A stretch of 64,000 nucleotides of DNA from Proteus terrae subsp. cibarius (lineage in GTDB: Bacteria; Pseudomonadota; Gammaproteobacteria; Enterobacterales; Enterobacteriaceae): NCBI RefSeq assembly GCF_011045835.1, contig NZ_CP047350.1, forward strand, positions 107,209-171,208. The letters are read 5' to 3'. The stretch's first letter is position 1; each line of letters opens with the position of its first letter. The position numbers and the translations under genes were made by a program. Below the pieces are notes generated by a model that was not told where the DNA came from, ran no database searches, and saw nothing but the letters and a program-made list of their open reading frames with translations. Below are positions 16,908-25,101 of the stretch, one piece after another.

Positions 16908-17447
16908 ATGTCTCATCTGAACAATCTCAAATCCGTAATGATCTCTCTCGCCGCCGAACATAAGCTGCCTGAAATCTACCAGGATGACATCACTACCGAT
17001 GTGGAGTCTCTGGATCGATTCGATGGTTTACGTCTGGTCTGGCTGTTGCGGTCTTGCGGCAGCGTATTGGTGCCAGCGGAAGTTGGCGTTAATCCGATCT
17101 ATATCACCCATTGGTTGTGGTCTAACCACGGTCAACAGGTGGTTCCATTCTCTGTGGATACCCGCACGGGGTTGATTGAAAAAATCGACTTCGAGCAAGC
17201 TGAAAAGCTGATCATGCAGATGCCTTGCAACCTCTCTTCATTGCAGAACAAGGAATACTTGGTTGACCAGGTAAACCGAGTGTTGCAACGAGGTTGTGAA
17301 ATGCGTATCTGGGGTATCTTCGAGTCTCCAAGCTCGGTGGAATCCGTTGGTGGTTGGAAAGAGTGGCAGAGCTATTTCAGCTCTACTGGGAATCGACTGA
17401 TGGCCGATTTCGTTGGTAAAGCCATTCGATTCACCAACCCTCGATAA
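16908..17447 (+). CDS. Protein of unknown function
   Basis: 179 residues, soluble, starting MSHLNNLKSVMISLAAEHKLPEIYQDD. It has a hydrophobic core segment LRLVWLLRSCGSVLVPAEV and an aromatic-rich C-terminal third. No motif recognised. First gene of the long fourth unit. Confidence 0.6.
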   Translation: MSHLNNLKSVMISLAAEHKLPEIYQDDITTDVESLDRFDGLRLVWLLRSCGSVLVPAEVGVNPIYITHWLWSNHGQQVVPFSVDTRTGLIEKIDFEQAEKLIMQMPCNLSSLQNKEYLVDQVNRVLQRGCEMRIWGIFESPSSVESVGGWKEWQSYFSSTGNRLMADFVGKAIRFTNPR

Positions 17448-17473
17448 ATCGCCGTTCAACCATTAACCCTAAT

Positions 17474-17537
17474 TAACCCTATGGGGCTCCGATAGCCCTG
17501 AGGGGACGGGGCTCCGCAATCGCAATAAGGAGTCCCT
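17474..17537 (+). promoter_or_regulatory. Structured leader of gene 17538
   Basis: GGGCT-CCGAT-AGCCC hairpin; segment B GGGGCTCC faces GGAGTCCC before the ATG. Confidence 0.55.
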
Positions 17538-18038
17538 ATGAAAAACCTATCAGCTTTGGAAGCAGTTCTTGACTACGACAAACCTTCTCGACGTTTTCTT
17601 GATGAGCTCAACGAAAACCAGATGAAGGATTTGTCCGGGGAAATCTTCGCCAAGCTCTACTGGAGCAAGCGTAATCCCCAGTGGTACGAGAAAGACACCA
17701 ATCGGCTGTTTGCACGACTTCGTTGGGTTCAGCGCATCATCAAGAAGCGCTTGAAAACCGGCAAGGTTAAACCTGAACTGACAGAAAATGGTTCAGTGAT
17801 GGAGCGCTTCAACTTCCCTTATGGTGACACTCTCGATTTCTTCCATCGGTACTTGCGACATCCCAAATGGGAGGTTGTGTATCAAGAATCGGGGTGCAGT
17901 GCCTTTTGGAAAAATGAAGCAACGCTTGAGCTATGCACCTACTGCGAAGGTGATGTGGTCATGATGAAGGCTCCTGATGAAGCAACCTTCTTTCGTGATT
18001 GCAATCGCCTTAGCTGGTGGTATGCAGATAACGCTTGA
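17538..18038 (+). CDS. Protein of unknown function
   Basis: 166 residues; basic helical middle (RLRWVQRIIKKRLKTGKVKPEL) and a C-terminal part with three Cys (SGCSAFW, LCTYC) that could bind metal. No family recognised. Flanked on both sides by structured leaders in the same operon. Confidence 0.6.
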   Translation: MKNLSALEAVLDYDKPSRRFLDELNENQMKDLSGEIFAKLYWSKRNPQWYEKDTNRLFARLRWVQRIIKKRLKTGKVKPELTENGSVMERFNFPYGDTLDFFHRYLRHPKWEVVYQESGCSAFWKNEATLELCTYCEGDVVMMKAPDEATFFRDCNRLSWWYADNA

Positions 18039-18111
18039 TCTTAATCCCTAACCAGGGGCGAACCGGCCCCTGATGGGAGCATGGTGCGCCCCATCTATGA
18101 TGGAGGACGCC

Positions 18112-18996
18112 ATGTTCAAATCATCAGTATGCTCCTACGAAAACAGGGGGCCTTACGGAAACAACAAGTACCGAGGCAACTGCTCGGGCTTTATCGTTAA
18201 AGACTTCATTGAGTCTTACATGAGAAAGCCGAACGGGCTGGTGGCAGACCCAAGTGTTGGGGGTGGCTCTAGCATCGACGTTGCCAATGAACTTGGTGTC
18301 CGTTTCAAAGGGACAGACTTGCATCAGGGGTTCAACCTGTTGCGGGATGACTTCCTTTCGTTCCTCGGAGAGCCTGCACACCTGATCTGGTGGTACCCTC
18401 CTTACTGGGACATGATCCAGTATTCAGGTAAGCAGTGGGGCGAGCCCAACAAATGGGATATGAGCCGCATGAATTTGCCTGAGTTCGTTGAAGCCCTTGA
18501 GCTGGCCGTTATGAATATTCATGACGCCTGTGAGCGAGGAGGGCATTACGGAATCCTCATGGGAAACCTGAGGCGCGATGGGGATTATTTCAACCTGTCC
18601 AGCCTTGTGGAACGTATCGCACCTGGGAAGCTGGTGGATGAGATCATCAAAACACAGCACAACTGTGTGAGTGACCGAACTCAGTATTCCGGGAAGCTGG
18701 TGCGTATCGCCCATGAAAAGCTGTTGGTGTTTCGTCGTAACGACGTTGCCTCATCGCTCTGTCTTCTTGCTGCCGTACACCGTCGAGCAACCAATATGGT
18801 TTCGACTACGTGGAAAGCTGCAATACGCCGAACCCTACAGGGGAAAACGTTGAAGCTGGAGCAGATTTACAAAGAGATTGAACCCTACGCAAAGCATCGA
18901 GAGAACAACCACTGGCAAGCAAAGGTCAGGCAAGTTCTTCAAGATGCCAGGTTCTTTATTCGCATCGAGGTAGGTGTCTATGCACTTGCTGAGTAG
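18112..18996 (+). CDS. Putative adenine/N4-type DNA methyltransferase
   Basis: 294 residues from the ATG with GGAGG at -11; an upstream ATG at 18073 falls in the leader. SAM-binding motif VADPSVGGGSSIDVANELG (residues 43-61, FxGxG position) and catalytic motif WWYPPYWDM (near 88), a DPPY variant, place it in the amino-methyltransferase superfamily; FKGTDLHQGFNLL fits the second SAM strand. The C-terminal 80 residues look like a winged-helix or DNA-binding extension. No restriction partner nearby, so self-protection against host restriction is likely. Confidence 0.6.
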   Translation: MFKSSVCSYENRGPYGNNKYRGNCSGFIVKDFIESYMRKPNGLVADPSVGGGSSIDVANELGVRFKGTDLHQGFNLLRDDFLSFLGEPAHLIWWYPPYWDMIQYSGKQWGEPNKWDMSRMNLPEFVEALELAVMNIHDACERGGHYGILMGNLRRDGDYFNLSSLVERIAPGKLVDEIIKTQHNCVSDRTQYSGKLVRIAHEKLLVFRRNDVASSLCLLAAVHRRATNMVSTTWKAAIRRTLQGKTLKLEQIYKEIEPYAKHRENNHWQAKVRQVLQDARFFIRIEVGVYALAE

Positions 18997-19061
18997 CCCA
19001 ACCGGGGCGTGACATCCCGGAGGGGATTGGTCGCGCTCATCAACAACAAAGGAGCGTGACC
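18997..19061 (+). promoter_or_regulatory. Structured leader of the ferredoxin-like gene
   Basis: Hairpin CCGGG-GCGTGACAT-CCCGG; segment B GGTCGCGCTC pairs downstream with GAGCGTGACC next to the ATG and upstream with loop GCGTGACA. Loop and ribosome-site arm share GCGTGAC. Confidence 0.75.
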
Positions 19062-19286
19062 ATGAACGTACAACTTCAAGCCAGCAACAATGTGCTGTTG
19101 GCGCAAATCGAAAGCAAAGGCCTCACTGTTGAAACGCATTGTCGCAGTGGCTTTTGTGGCATGTGCCGGGTTCGTCTACTCGAAGGTCAAGTGGCCTATG
19201 ACGAGACGCCCATCGCATTTGTCAAAGAAGGGGAAGTGTTGGTTTGCTGCGCTAAAGCAAAAACCGATGTGACCTTGGAAATTTAA
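19062..19286 (+). CDS. Small [2Fe-2S] ferredoxin (YfaE-like)
   Basis: 74 residues. Plant-type 2Fe-2S signature: HCRSGFCGMCRVRLLEG gives Cys-x4-Cys-x2-Cys, and VLVCCAKAKTD supplies the fourth Cys. Length and motif match YfaE, which maintains the diferric radical cofactor of class Ia ribonucleotide reductase. A plasmid copy could raise dNTP supply; that role is inferred. The start at 19062 is set by the leader; a GTG six bases earlier lies within the pairing arm. Confidence 0.8.
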   Translation: MNVQLQASNNVLLAQIESKGLTVETHCRSGFCGMCRVRLLEGQVAYDETPIAFVKEGEVLVCCAKAKTDVTLEI

Positions 19287-19347
19287 CCCATCCGGAGGAG
19301 CCTTTCCTGCGGGTGGGGCTCCTCTATCCATTACGAGGAGAAACACT
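19286..19347 (+). promoter_or_regulatory. Structured leader of gene 19348
   Basis: Hairpin CCGGAGG-AGCCTTT-CCTGCGG; segment B GGCTCCTC pairs with upstream GAGGAGCC or with GAGGAG of the ribosome site. Confidence 0.65.
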
Positions 19348-19737
19348 ATGTCTATCAATACCAAAGTTGAACAAATCGCATACGGTCATGCTACCGCTCT
19401 AGTGCTCAGTGAACTGGGCCAACAAGAGAATTGGTGCAAGGCTTATGAGTATTTGTCTGAGTGTGTCGAACGGGGAGACGAGCCTGAGGATCTGGTCGTT
19501 TGGCAACCGTTTGAGCACTGGGAATGGAAAGACATTCTGGAGCAAATCGAGAGCGAAGCCGAGTCTCTGCTTTCGACTATTAAGTCCGTTTTAGGCTTGG
19601 CCCACAAAGGCATCATTCAGTCAGCAATTGACTGCTCTCTGGATTCGGACATGACCCAGCTTGACCTGATTGGAATGGTCGAGCTCGGAAGTGAAATCGA
19701 AGATGGGGAGTGTGCTGGAGGTGGCTATGCAGCTTAA
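19348..19737 (+). CDS. Acidic protein of unknown function
   Basis: 129 residues, strongly acidic, helical (LEQIESEAESLLSTIKSVLGLAHKG). No recognised motif. The stop overlaps the next gene by 11 bases. Confidence 0.6.
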   Translation: MSINTKVEQIAYGHATALVLSELGQQENWCKAYEYLSECVERGDEPEDLVVWQPFEHWEWKDILEQIESEAESLLSTIKSVLGLAHKGIIQSAIDCSLDSDMTQLDLIGMVELGSEIEDGECAGGGYAA

Positions 19738-20179
19738 CCGATACACGGCCAGGGAGTCTGACAAAAGTCGGATACTTCGGACCATCGGCTGGTGCAAGCG
19801 CAATCACCTTACACTTGCCGGTCTTCCATACGAGGACAATCTTGCAGGAAGTGACGGGATCAGCATAGAGATCATCACTCCTCCTGGTATGTCGCGGGAA
19901 ATGTTGGAGCAAGCCGTCAGAGAGGGGTATTCAGAGCGAGATGTCGTAAGGCATCGCATTCTGGAGTGCCCTGTCGGTTGGTTCATGGAAGCTGATGGCA
20001 AGGCATTTGATCATGAAGTGTTCCACGATTACGTGGTGGCTCATGGTTATGGCGAACCTTCCAGCGAAGCCTATGAGCTGGCGGAGCGGTGGTTCTGGCA
20101 GGGCAACGATTATGCGTTGATAGCTGCGGAAATAGTTGCTCGTGATCTTTGTGTTCGTGATGACGAAGATGAGGACTGA
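19727..20179 (+). CDS. Protein of unknown function
   Basis: 150 residues from MQLNRYTARES; CTGGAGGT seven bases before this ATG and overlap with the previous stop favour it over the upstream frame at 19670. Acidic C-terminus (RDDEDED). No structured leader, so translation is probably coupled to gene 19348. Not recognised. Confidence 0.6.
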   Translation: MQLNRYTARESDKSRILRTIGWCKRNHLTLAGLPYEDNLAGSDGISIEIITPPGMSREMLEQAVREGYSERDVVRHRILECPVGWFMEADGKAFDHEVFHDYVVAHGYGEPSSEAYELAERWFWQGNDYALIAAEIVARDLCVRDDEDED

Positions 20180-20183
20180 TCCT

Positions 20184-20459
20184 ATGGATGCTGTAGCGCA
20201 TATAGCAGCAGATAACCTTGTACCGGCATGTGGAGGTGCAGAGAAGCCGTTTACCGTTAGTGGTAGACAGTGGCTTTACTGCTATCACCCAGCCAGTGGG
20301 AGGCACTGCTACTTAGACCTCGATAATGACCGTCCAGTCTGGCATCGAGGATTTCATCCTGCTTTTCATCCTGAGCTTGAGTTCGCTGATGAAGCTGAGT
20401 TGCTTCGACCAGTTGAGCGAAAGCCTGACCATGAAGAGCTGGAGGATTTTTACTTTTAA
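20184..20459 (+). CDS. Small protein of unknown function
   Basis: 91 residues from MDAVAHIAADNLVPACGG, four bases after the previous stop; upstream in-frame ATGs overlap that gene. Contains WLYCYHPASGRHCYLDLDNDRPVWHRG, rich in His, Cys and aromatic residues, and an acidic end HEELEDFYF. Not recognised. Confidence 0.55.
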   Translation: MDAVAHIAADNLVPACGGAEKPFTVSGRQWLYCYHPASGRHCYLDLDNDRPVWHRGFHPAFHPELEFADEAELLRPVERKPDHEELEDFYF

Positions 20460-20516
20460 CCCACGGGGCCGCTCTTCCTGATGGGAGACGGTCCTCCATT
20501 CTCAAAGGAGAAGACC
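20460..20516 (+). promoter_or_regulatory. Structured leader of gene 20517
   Basis: Segment B GGTCCTCC pairs with GGAG-aa-GACC before the ATG; an upstream GGGGCCGCTCTTCC stretch can compete. Confidence 0.55.
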
Positions 20517-20708
20517 ATGAAAGATCACAGTCAAACGATTGTGTTCCCTGGGAACAATGTTGAATCACTTGCTGAGGCTAACGCCATGTTGAGCGCTGTG
20601 TCGGAAGATGCACGTAAAGCCAGCAATACGGAAGACAAACGTGACCTTGAATCGCTTCAAGGCTGGCTGGAAGAGAACATCAATTCTCAACTGGCAGGCG
20701 TGAAGTAA
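20517..20708 (+). CDS. 63-residue protein, unknown function
   Basis: Starts MKDHSQTIVFPGNNVESLAEANAML; the start is defined by AAGGAG and the leader. Soluble, helical, acidic. No motif. Confidence 0.6.
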   Translation: MKDHSQTIVFPGNNVESLAEANAMLSAVSEDARKASNTEDKRDLESLQGWLEENINSQLAGVK

Positions 20709-20718
20709 CTATGACTGT

Positions 20719-20776
20719 AACCCCACTGGGGGCTTCATGCCCCTGTGGGGGCATGGTGCCCGTAAAAGGAGTCACC
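20719..20776 (+). promoter_or_regulatory. Structured leader of gene 20777
   Basis: Hairpin TGGGGGC-TTCAT-GCCCCTG; segment B ATGGTG pairs with CACCAT at the start codon, enclosing AAGGAG. Confidence 0.65.
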
Positions 20777-21130
20777 ATGAATGCAGTGAAGATGATCCAG
20801 AAGGAAAACCAGCTTGAGCTGCCGCTTTTCTTCCTGGATGAAGAGCCGAAGACCGCAGAAGTCATTCCATTTGAGCCAAAGCCTGAATGGACTGATGATG
20901 AGGTAAGGCAGTTACGTGATGGGCTTTTATGGCATAGCCTTAGAGTCCTTGCTGATGGTCGAGCTGGAAGTGAAATCAAGCAGGAAACGATGGCTTGGGT
21001 GATGTCCGATGAGGTACATCCATTCTCATTTGTGGTCTGCTGCGATGAAGCAGGTTACGATCCATCTGGAGTAAGGGAAGGCGTGAAGTCTATCCTAAAC
21101 CGCTTAGCGCGGGTTAAAGCGGGGGGTTAA
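20777..21130 (+). CDS. Protein of unknown function
   Basis: 117 residues from MNAVKMIQKENQLELPLFFLDEE. An upstream frame starting 20711 covers the leader and is rejected. Acidic N-terminal third with a QLELPLF stretch resembling a clamp-binding QxxLPLF peptide. Last gene of the fourth unit; GGGGGTTAACCCCC follows. Confidence 0.6.
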   Translation: MNAVKMIQKENQLELPLFFLDEEPKTAEVIPFEPKPEWTDDEVRQLRDGLLWHSLRVLADGRAGSEIKQETMAWVMSDEVHPFSFVVCCDEAGYDPSGVREGVKSILNRLARVKAGG

Positions 21131-21155
21131 CCCCCTGCTTTCCCAGTGGCATCGA

Positions 21156-21171
21156 CTTTCACATGTGAAAG
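21156..21171. repeat. 16-bp palindrome, copy 2
   Basis: CTTTCACATGTGAAAG, perfect, lying in the interior of the GCTTTCC(21137-21143)...GGAAAGC(21184-21190) inverted repeat before pseudoknot element copy 5. Confidence 0.75.
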
Positions 21172-21199
21172 TTTGTGCCCCTCGGAAAGCAAGATTTTG

Positions 21200-21250
21200 C
21201 TCTCTGTCGAGAGTGAATAGTGAGGTAGCTGGCCTCCCCAAACAAACAGC
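21200..21250 (+). ncRNA. Two-hairpin/pseudoknot element, copy 5
   Basis: Hairpin 1 CTCTC-TGTC-GAGAG, then GAGG-TAGCTGG-CCTC, then CCCAAACAAACAGC. Both stems differ from copy 2 yet keep pairing, evidence of selection for structure. Confidence 0.65.
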
Positions 21251-21259
21251 ATTCTACAT

Positions 21260-21321
21260 AACCCTTGGGGGATCACTGCCCCTCGGGCTGGTGGTTCCCT
21301 GACAAACATGGAGCCACAACT
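21260..21321 (+). promoter_or_regulatory. Structured leader of gene 21322
   Basis: Hairpin GGGG-GATCACT-GCCCC; segment B GTGGTTCC pairs with GGAGCCAC (one G-T) before the ATG, and its GTGGT with loop ATCAC. Confidence 0.7.
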
Positions 21322-21666
21322 ATGACTACTCTTGCCAGCTTTGCGAATCCGATTTCTGTTATTCAACGCTCACCAACCAGTGGGGTGTTTGGCACAAATC
21401 AGTTCGTAGGAGACAAAGAGGGATTTGTACAAAAGGTGCTCGGAAAGTGGTACTGCAATCCAGGGAATACCATTCCCGTTGAGAGCATGTCCCACCTTGA
21501 GCAGGCGGAGAAACTGTATGACTTCTATGTCAAGTATCTCCAAGTGAAAGAAAAGATCTCTGTGAACCTTGGCCGGGTGCTGCATAAGCTGTACAGCACT
21601 GGTTCTATCAAGGAAGCAGAGATCGTGCTTGAAGCAATAAAGGCTCAGGCTGGCGTAACAGCTTGA
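21322..21666 (+). CDS. Protein of unknown function
   Basis: 114 residues from MTTLASFANPISVIQRS; N-terminal Ser/Thr/Gly-rich half, then a helical half (EKLYDFYVKYLQVKEKISVNLGRVLHKLY...KEAEIVLEAIKAQ). Not recognised. Confidence 0.6.
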   Translation: MTTLASFANPISVIQRSPTSGVFGTNQFVGDKEGFVQKVLGKWYCNPGNTIPVESMSHLEQAEKLYDFYVKYLQVKEKISVNLGRVLHKLYSTGSIKEAEIVLEAIKAQAGVTA

Positions 21667-21675
21667 GCAATCTAC

Positions 21676-21743
21676 TAACCCTAAACCGGGTGCATCCGCC
21701 CGGTTCGGGACGTGGTGCGCCCCCAAACTATTTGGAGTGCATC
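21676..21743 (+). promoter_or_regulatory. Structured leader of gene 21744
   Basis: Nearly identical over about 57 bases to the leader of gene 13088 (hairpin, GGTGCGCCCCC, ttggagtgcatc). The downstream genes are unrelated, so the leader spread independently of the coding sequence. Confidence 0.75.
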
Positions 21744-22046
21744 ATGGAAAAACATAACCTCAAATCCGGATTCAGCATCTATTTCGCTGACGTCCATTTC
21801 GAGAAACAAGTCTACGCATTCGGCTCAGGACTTGGCTTCACCTCTGTGATTTACGCCTACTCGCTGGGCCGAGATCCGGAAGAAGCTGAGAAGCTGGCGC
21901 TTGAAAAGTACGACTCTGACGAAACGAAGGTGAAGAAGGTGCATGTCAATCTGGCTCGCAGCCAGGACATCAACCGCTACACCTTCCCTGAACAAATGGC
22001 TGGCTTTGCTAATGCCATTCAGTCTCACGGCATCGCTGTGAACTGA
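21744..22046 (+). CDS. Protein of unknown function
   Basis: 100 residues from MEKHNLKSGFSIYFADVHFEKQ; an 81-base upstream extension lies in the leader. Compact alpha/beta sequence with SLGRDPEEAEKLALEKYDSDE. Not recognised. Confidence 0.6.
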   Translation: MEKHNLKSGFSIYFADVHFEKQVYAFGSGLGFTSVIYAYSLGRDPEEAEKLALEKYDSDETKVKKVHVNLARSQDINRYTFPEQMAGFANAIQSHGIAVN

Positions 22047-22056
22047 GAACCACTTT

Positions 22057-22123
22057 AAACCCATCGGGGCCATTACTTCCCGATTGGGACGGTAGTGGCC
22101 TCTCAACCGAAAGGAGAGAGCTC
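22057..22123 (+). promoter_or_regulatory. Structured leader of the C5-methyltransferase gene
   Basis: Hairpin ATCGGG-GCCATTACTT-CCCGAT; segment B GTAGTGGC is complementary to loop GCCATTAC over eight bases with one G-T. This is among the best loop/B matches in the set. Confidence 0.7.
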
Positions 22124-23749
22124 ATGGCTACTATCGTAAACACCAAGTTAGGAGAACATCGAGGCAAGAAGCGCGTCTGGCTGGAAGGCCAAAAGCTACT
22201 GCGTGAAGGTTACTATCCTGGCATGAAGTATGATCTGGAGCTGAAAGATTCCCAGGTTGTGCTTCGCGTCAAAGAGGAGGGTAAGTTCACCATCAGTAAG
22301 CGCGAGCGCAATGGCCGGGTGTCTCCAATCATCGATCTGACCGTGCAGGAGCTTGCTACCGTTTTTGACGGTGTAGAGATGCTCCGCGTGTTCATCCGTA
22401 ACGGCGCAATTGTGATCTCTGCTCACCATCAACAAGAGCGAGTGATCGAGCGCGTCAACCGGCTTATCAGTAAGCTGGAGAATGGAGAATCGCTTTCGGT
22501 ATGCAGCCTCTTTCATGGGGGTGGTGTGCTTGATAAAGCGATTCACGCCGGTTTTCACAAGGCGGGAATTGCCAGTGCCATATCTGTGGCCGTGGAGATG
22601 GAAGGGAAATATCTCGATTCGTCTTTGGCAAATAACCCGGAGCTTTGGAACGAAGATTCTATTGTTATCGAATCGCCAATCCAGGCTGTGAATCTCAGCA
22701 AACGCCCACCACAGGTGGATGTTTTGATGGGGGGCATACCGTGTACCGGCGCGTCAAAGTCAGGTCGCAGTAAGAACAAGTTGGAGTTTGCCGAATCGCA
22801 TGAGGCGGCAGGTGCCATGTTCTTCAACTTCCTGCAATTCGTAGAAGCGCTAAACCCAGCCGTTGTGCTGATTGAGAACGTGCCTGAGTACCAGAACACC
22901 GCTTCGATGGAAGTGATTCGTTCGGTGCTCTCTTCGTTGGGTTACTCCCTACAAGAGCGCATTCTCGACGGCAATGAGTTTGGGGTTATTGAGCGCCGCA
23001 AGCGTCTTTGTGTTGTTGCGCTTTCCCACGGGATCGACGGGTTTGAACTTGAGAAGGTTCAGCCTGTTCGCACCAAGGAAAGTCGCATACAGGACATCCT
23101 GGAGCCAGTTCCGCTCGATTCTGAACGTTGGAAGTCATTTGACTATCTGGCTGAGAAGGAGTTGAGAGACAAAGCTGCTGGCAAGGGGTTCTCTCGCCAG
23201 CTTCTGACTGGCGACGATGAGTTTTGCGGCACCATAGGTAAGGACTATGCAAAATGCAGAAGTACCGAACCTTTCATTGTTCATCCAGAACAGCCGGAGT
23301 TGTCTCGCATCTTTACACCGACAGAACATTGTCGAGTGAAAGGGATACCAGAGGAACTCATCCAAGGTCTGTCGGACACTATTGCCCACCAGATTCTCGG
23401 GCAATCGGTAGTCTTTCCCGCGTTCGAGGCTTTAGCCCTCGCATTAGGGAACAGCCTGTGGAGCTGGGTTGGAATGATGCCAATCATGGTCGAAGTCGTG
23501 GATGAATCACAGCCGGTGATCGGTGGTGAAGACTTCCATTGGGCAACGGCATTGGTTGACGCAAAGGGCACTCTCAAGCTGTCACCGGCAGCGAAAAAAC
23601 AGGGGATGCCCTTCAACATTATGGATGGTCAATTGGCTGTCTATTCACCTAACGGAACTAAAAAGAGCTGCGGCCATGAGCCTTGCGAATATCTCCCGGT
23701 AATGATGTCCGGAGACGCAATCATGGTCACTTCATCTTTGGTTCATTAG
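22124..23749 (+). CDS. dcm: DNA cytosine-C5 methyltransferase
   Basis: 541 residues. Motif I SLFHGGGVLDKA (around residue 128), motif IV MGGIPCTGAS with catalytic Cys in PC (around 206), motif VI VVLIENVPEY (around 248), motif VIII-like IERRKRLCVVAL, and motif IX/X region HQILGQSVVFPAFEALALAL. The first 115 residues are an extra N-terminal domain, and about 90 extra residues follow motif X. No restriction endonuclease is adjacent. Probably protects plasmid DNA from host restriction; specificity unknown. Confidence 0.85.
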   Translation: MATIVNTKLGEHRGKKRVWLEGQKLLREGYYPGMKYDLELKDSQVVLRVKEEGKFTISKRERNGRVSPIIDLTVQELATVFDGVEMLRVFIRNGAIVISAHHQQERVIERVNRLISKLENGESLSVCSLFHGGGVLDKAIHAGFHKAGIASAISVAVEMEGKYLDSSLANNPELWNEDSIVIESPIQAVNLSKRPPQVDVLMGGIPCTGASKSGRSKNKLEFAESHEAAGAMFFNFLQFVEALNPAVVLIENVPEYQNTASMEVIRSVLSSLGYSLQERILDGNEFGVIERRKRLCVVALSHGIDGFELEKVQPVRTKESRIQDILEPVPLDSERWKSFDYLAEKELRDKAAGKGFSRQLLTGDDEFCGTIGKDYAKCRSTEPFIVHPEQPELSRIFTPTEHCRVKGIPEELIQGLSDTIAHQILGQSVVFPAFEALALALGNSLWSWVGMMPIMVEVVDESQPVIGGEDFHWATALVDAKGTLKLSPAAKKQGMPFNIMDGQLAVYSPNGTKKSCGHEPCEYLPVMMSGDAIMVTSSLVH

Positions 23750-23809
23750 TAACTCACCGGGGCAATGCCGAAAGGCCTTTGCTCCGGCCTATCCGAAAGG
23801 AGAGTAATC

Positions 23810-24241
23810 ATGAAAATCGAAACTGTTGTGCCTTTACCTCCCGAGGATTCAGGCCTTCAACACTGCATTGCCAGGTTCCATAACCGCAACATGGATTCCA
23901 AGCGAAAAGACAAGACCCGTTTTTTCAGGAGGGAGCCGGTTATGATCGTAAACCCAGAGACCAAAGCAAAGGTTCTCCGGTATGCGATGGGCAACCCTGG
24001 GAATTTATCCATCACAAAGCTGGCGGTCGCGCTGGATTACGATGCGGTAGATGCTCTGGGTGTTCGTTTTAAAGACACTGTAAATCTTGAGGTTCGCAGA
24101 GCCAGGCGCTGGGAAGTCTGGCAGTGGTTCTGGAACCATCCGGATCAAAGTGTCCAACTGTCAATCAAATTGGGCGTGGTTGGCGCTGTGTTGGGAGTCA
24201 TGGGCTTCCTGACTGGCGTAGCTCCGTACCTCTTGGGATAA
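23810..24241 (+). CDS. Small protein with C-terminal membrane segment
   Basis: 143 residues from MKIETVVPLPPEDSG, with AAGGAG upstream. Basic N-terminal half (NRNMDSKRKDKTRFFRRE), a WEVWQWFWNHPDQ aromatic motif and one C-terminal transmembrane helix (LGVVGAVLGVMGFLTGVAPYLLG). Likely tail-anchored in the inner membrane. Not recognised. Confidence 0.6.
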   Translation: MKIETVVPLPPEDSGLQHCIARFHNRNMDSKRKDKTRFFRREPVMIVNPETKAKVLRYAMGNPGNLSITKLAVALDYDAVDALGVRFKDTVNLEVRRARRWEVWQWFWNHPDQSVQLSIKLGVVGAVLGVMGFLTGVAPYLLG

Positions 24242-24245
24242 ACCA

Positions 24246-24314
24246 ATAAAGCCGTTAACGGGCAATGTAAGTCCGGAGACGGCTTGCATTGCTCTCTCGA
24301 AAGTGGAGAGTCAA
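24246..24314 (+). promoter_or_regulatory. Structured leader of gene 24315
   Basis: Loop CAATGTAAG is complementary over nine bases (one G-T) to segment B CTTGCATTG, whose continuation GCTCTCTC pairs with GGAGAG of the ribosome site. Confidence 0.7.
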
Positions 24315-24869
24315 ATGAACACATTAGAACAACTTGTAAATCAGAGAGTGCTTGAGGAAGGTCTGAAAAAGGCGAAGCCATTGGCCGCGCAAATGGGGCT
24401 TGAATCTGTACCTGATGAGATGCTTGAAATGATCTGCCCAAACTTGAACTACTCTGGGCAGTTTACGCCAGCTCTGTACGCGAGATTTCAAAGCGTAAAG
24501 CGATTACTGAAAGAGTTGTCGGAACAAACCTCACCTAAGCACGGGCATATTGTGAAGTTTACCAACCAATATGGGAGCTACGATGAGTCAGCTTTGCTGT
24601 TCAAAGAAGGCGACGTCAGAAACCAGAACTTGGTTGCTTGTGTGGGCGGGAAGACGCTAAATCTCGGAGAGCTAGAGCTTCGAGATTATGGGCTCAATAT
24701 GCACATCGGTTGCGGTGGACCATTTGAGCCGATCTCAGAAGCGCAGATTCAGTCCTTGTCTGAGTTTGACTTCTATGAGACGACCTACAGATTCTGGGGC
24801 CAGAATCCATGTGGAAACGGGATGATAGACATCACCGTCCCTATGAAACGTTGGTTCTTGACTGTGTAG
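24315..24869 (+). CDS. Protein of unknown function
   Basis: 184 residues from MNTLEQLVNQRVLEEGLKKAK. N-terminal helical part; C-terminal beta-rich part with several Gly and Cys (HIGCGGPFEPIS, GQNPCGNGMIDIT). No family recognised. Last gene of the fifth unit. Confidence 0.6.
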   Translation: MNTLEQLVNQRVLEEGLKKAKPLAAQMGLESVPDEMLEMICPNLNYSGQFTPALYARFQSVKRLLKELSEQTSPKHGHIVKFTNQYGSYDESALLFKEGDVRNQNLVACVGGKTLNLGELELRDYGLNMHIGCGGPFEPISEAQIQSLSEFDFYETTYRFWGQNPCGNGMIDITVPMKRWFLTV

Positions 24870-24904
24870 CTTCAACCTGAGTGCGCCGAGAAATCGGCGT
24901 ACCG

Positions 24905-24951
24905 GCCCCTTAAAAAGGGTAATCAGCGCAGGGGGAAACCCCGCGCTTTCC
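24905..24951 (+). promoter_or_regulatory. Weak AcaCD-like box and end-of-unit hairpin before pseudoknot copy 6
   Basis: GCCCCTTAAAAAGGGTA-atcagcgc resembles the GCCC-AAAA-GGGC boxes with one extra base. It is followed by CAGGGG-aaa-CCCCG and GCTTTCC, the usual end-of-unit arrangement. Confidence 0.35.
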
Positions 24952-24983
24952 CAAGCATCTCGGTTTCCCAGGGTGCTTCGGAA

Positions 24984-25032
24984 AGTGCCTTAGGCGCTCA
25001 AGTGCGGTAGCTGGCTGCCAAAAACAAACAGC
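24984..25032 (+). ncRNA. Two-hairpin/pseudoknot element, copy 6
   Basis: Hairpin 1 AGTGCC-TTA-GGCGCT, then GCGG-TAGCTGG-CTGC, then CAAAAACAAACAGC. Both stems differ from other copies but remain paired (G-T allowed). Confidence 0.65.
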
Positions 25033-25039
25033 AAATTAT

Positions 25040-25101
25040 CAACCCTGACGGGAGCACCTCCTGTTAGGGGGGCTCCGTCATAAACTGAACGGAGATATAG
25101 C
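25040..25101 (+). promoter_or_regulatory. Structured leader of gene 25102
   Basis: Segment B contains CTCCGT, which pairs perfectly with ACGGAG of the ribosome site; its GCTCC can alternatively pair with upstream GGAGC. Confidence 0.6.
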
